The notes below the pieces were generated by a model. It worked only from the letters and a program-made list of their open reading frames with translations. It did not search any database and had not been told where the DNA came from. Shown here in pieces: positions 5,578 to 6,208 of a stretch of 6,208 nucleotides of DNA. Position 1 is the stretch's first letter. The number at the start of each line of letters is the position of its first letter. The position numbers were made by a program, and so were the translations under genes. This DNA is from Planctomycetales bacterium. GTDB taxonomy: Bacteria > Planctomycetota > Planctomycetia > Planctomycetales > Planctomycetaceae. The stretch spans positions 1 to 6,208 of the forward strand of contig JAGVKR010000133.1 of NCBI GenBank assembly GCA_020050375.1, written 5' to 3'.

Positions 5578-6208
5578 TCACGGGCGCTCGACCTGGCCGG
5601 CGGTGCGTTCTCGTTCCCGCAACTCGCGGCGTTTGATTTTGCCGGAGGGAGTTTTCGGGAGCGCGGAGACGAATTCGATCTTGCGCGGGTATTTGTAAGG
5701 CGCGATCGACCGCTTGACGTGCTCCTGAATCTCGGCGGCGAGGTTGTCACTCGGGCCGAATTCCGGCCGAAGGACGACGAACGCCTTGACGACGAGGCCG
5801 CGGATCGGGTCGGGGCTTTCGACGGCGGCGGCTTCCAGCACCGCCGGGTGGCTGACGAGCCCGCTCTCGACTTCGAACGGCGAGATGCGATAGCCGCTCG
5901 CCTTCATCACGTCGTCGTTGCGTCCCTGGAACCAGAAATACCCGTCGGCGTCGCGGGTGAGGACGTCGCCGGAATAGTACCAGTCGCCGCGGAAGATCTC
6001 GGCGGTCTGTCGCGGCTTGTTCCAGTATTCCTTCATCATTCCCGGGTGCGAATCGCGGCGGACGCAGAGAACCCCTTCCTGGCCCGTGGGCACGGGCCGC
6101 ATGTCGTCGTCCATCAGCTCGATCACGGTTCCCGGCCCCGCCCGGCCGCAGCTTCCCGCCCGCATCGGCATGCCGGTCATGTTGAAGCCATAGACCATGC
6201 ACTCGGTC
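5578..6208 (-). CDS. AMP-forming acyl-CoA synthetase, C-terminal part
   Basis: This is the last 209 residues of an ANL-superfamily enzyme, which activates a carboxylic acid with ATP to an acyl-adenylate and transfers it to coenzyme A. The gene begins beyond the right edge. The fragment opens with TEC, the end of the YGxTE motif. GMPMRAGSCGRAGPG follows, then DWYYSGD (fragment residues 75-81, whose Asp contacts the ATP ribose), GRNDDVMKASGYRISP (95-110, the hinge into the mobile C-terminal domain) and PKTPSGKIKRREL (184-196), whose Lys190 is the adenylation-step lysine. The sequence is most like medium-chain (ACSM-like) or aromatic acyl-CoA ligases, but substrate cannot be read from this part because the acyl pocket lies mostly upstream. 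The frame is intact to its stop. An inverted repeat follows 17 bp later and may help end transcription. Confidence 0.93.
   Translation of the reverse strand, partial: TECMVYGFNMTGMPMRAGSCGRAGPGTVIELMDDDMRPVPTGQEGVLCVRRDSHPGMMKEYWNKPRQTAEIFRGDWYYSGDVLTRDADGYFWFQGRNDDVMKASGYRISPFEVESGLVSHPAVLEAAAVESPDPIRGLVVKAFVVLRPEFGPSDNLAAEIQEHVKRSIAPYKYPRKIEFVSALPKTPSGKIKRRELRERERTAGQVERP

Noticed and set aside
5328..5750. Minus-strand frame through the repeat cluster
   Set aside because: Its codons read through the GC hairpins and the inverted repeat and overlap the acyl-CoA synthetase in another frame. It is translation of repeats, not a protein.

Overview
The window is GC-rich, densely coding DNA with every convincing gene on the minus strand. 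The gene content suggests a planctomycete, probably a Pirellula-like or uncultured relative. The main clues are a secreted prenyltransferase/squalene-oxidase-repeat protein ending in LPIYQR, a large serine recombinase of a type I associate with that phylum, seven-base tandem repeats between genes, and foldable GGGGACAGG-type repeats. This assignment rests on recalled family resemblance, not a search.

Layout in the direction of transcription (right to left): (1) 6208-5578 is the C-terminal third of an AMP-forming acyl-CoA synthetase that runs off the right edge. (2) 5577-5253 is non-coding and full of secondary structure: an 88-bp imperfect inverted repeat, two adjacent GC hairpins and a partial sequence related to the inverted repeat. 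(3) 5252-3762 is a large serine recombinase with no cargo gene beside it. Its last codons overlap a sequence resembling the 3' end of a tRNA gene read antisense, a possible attachment-site remnant. (4) 3761-3496 is a spacer with a candidate promoter. (5) 3495-3115 is a small MpsC/DUF2294 protein, and 6 bp later comes (6) 3108-967, a complete secreted prolyl oligopeptidase with an intact catalytic triad; these two probably form an operon. (7) 835-119 is a secreted prenyltransferase-repeat protein that appears to lack the middle of the usual fold. (8) 118-1 is a non-coding or unassignable edge.

The genes do not form one obvious pathway. The MpsC-peptidase pair looks like a real transcription unit. 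The peptidase probably degrades proline-containing oligopeptides outside the cytoplasm; the link to MpsC is unexplained. The recombinase with its flanking repeats looks like an insertion between resident genes. I see no convincing new multi-gene system. The most informative oddities are the apparent internal deletion in the prenyltransferase-repeat gene, the tRNA-like end of the recombinase gene, and the repeat cluster at 5335-5560.
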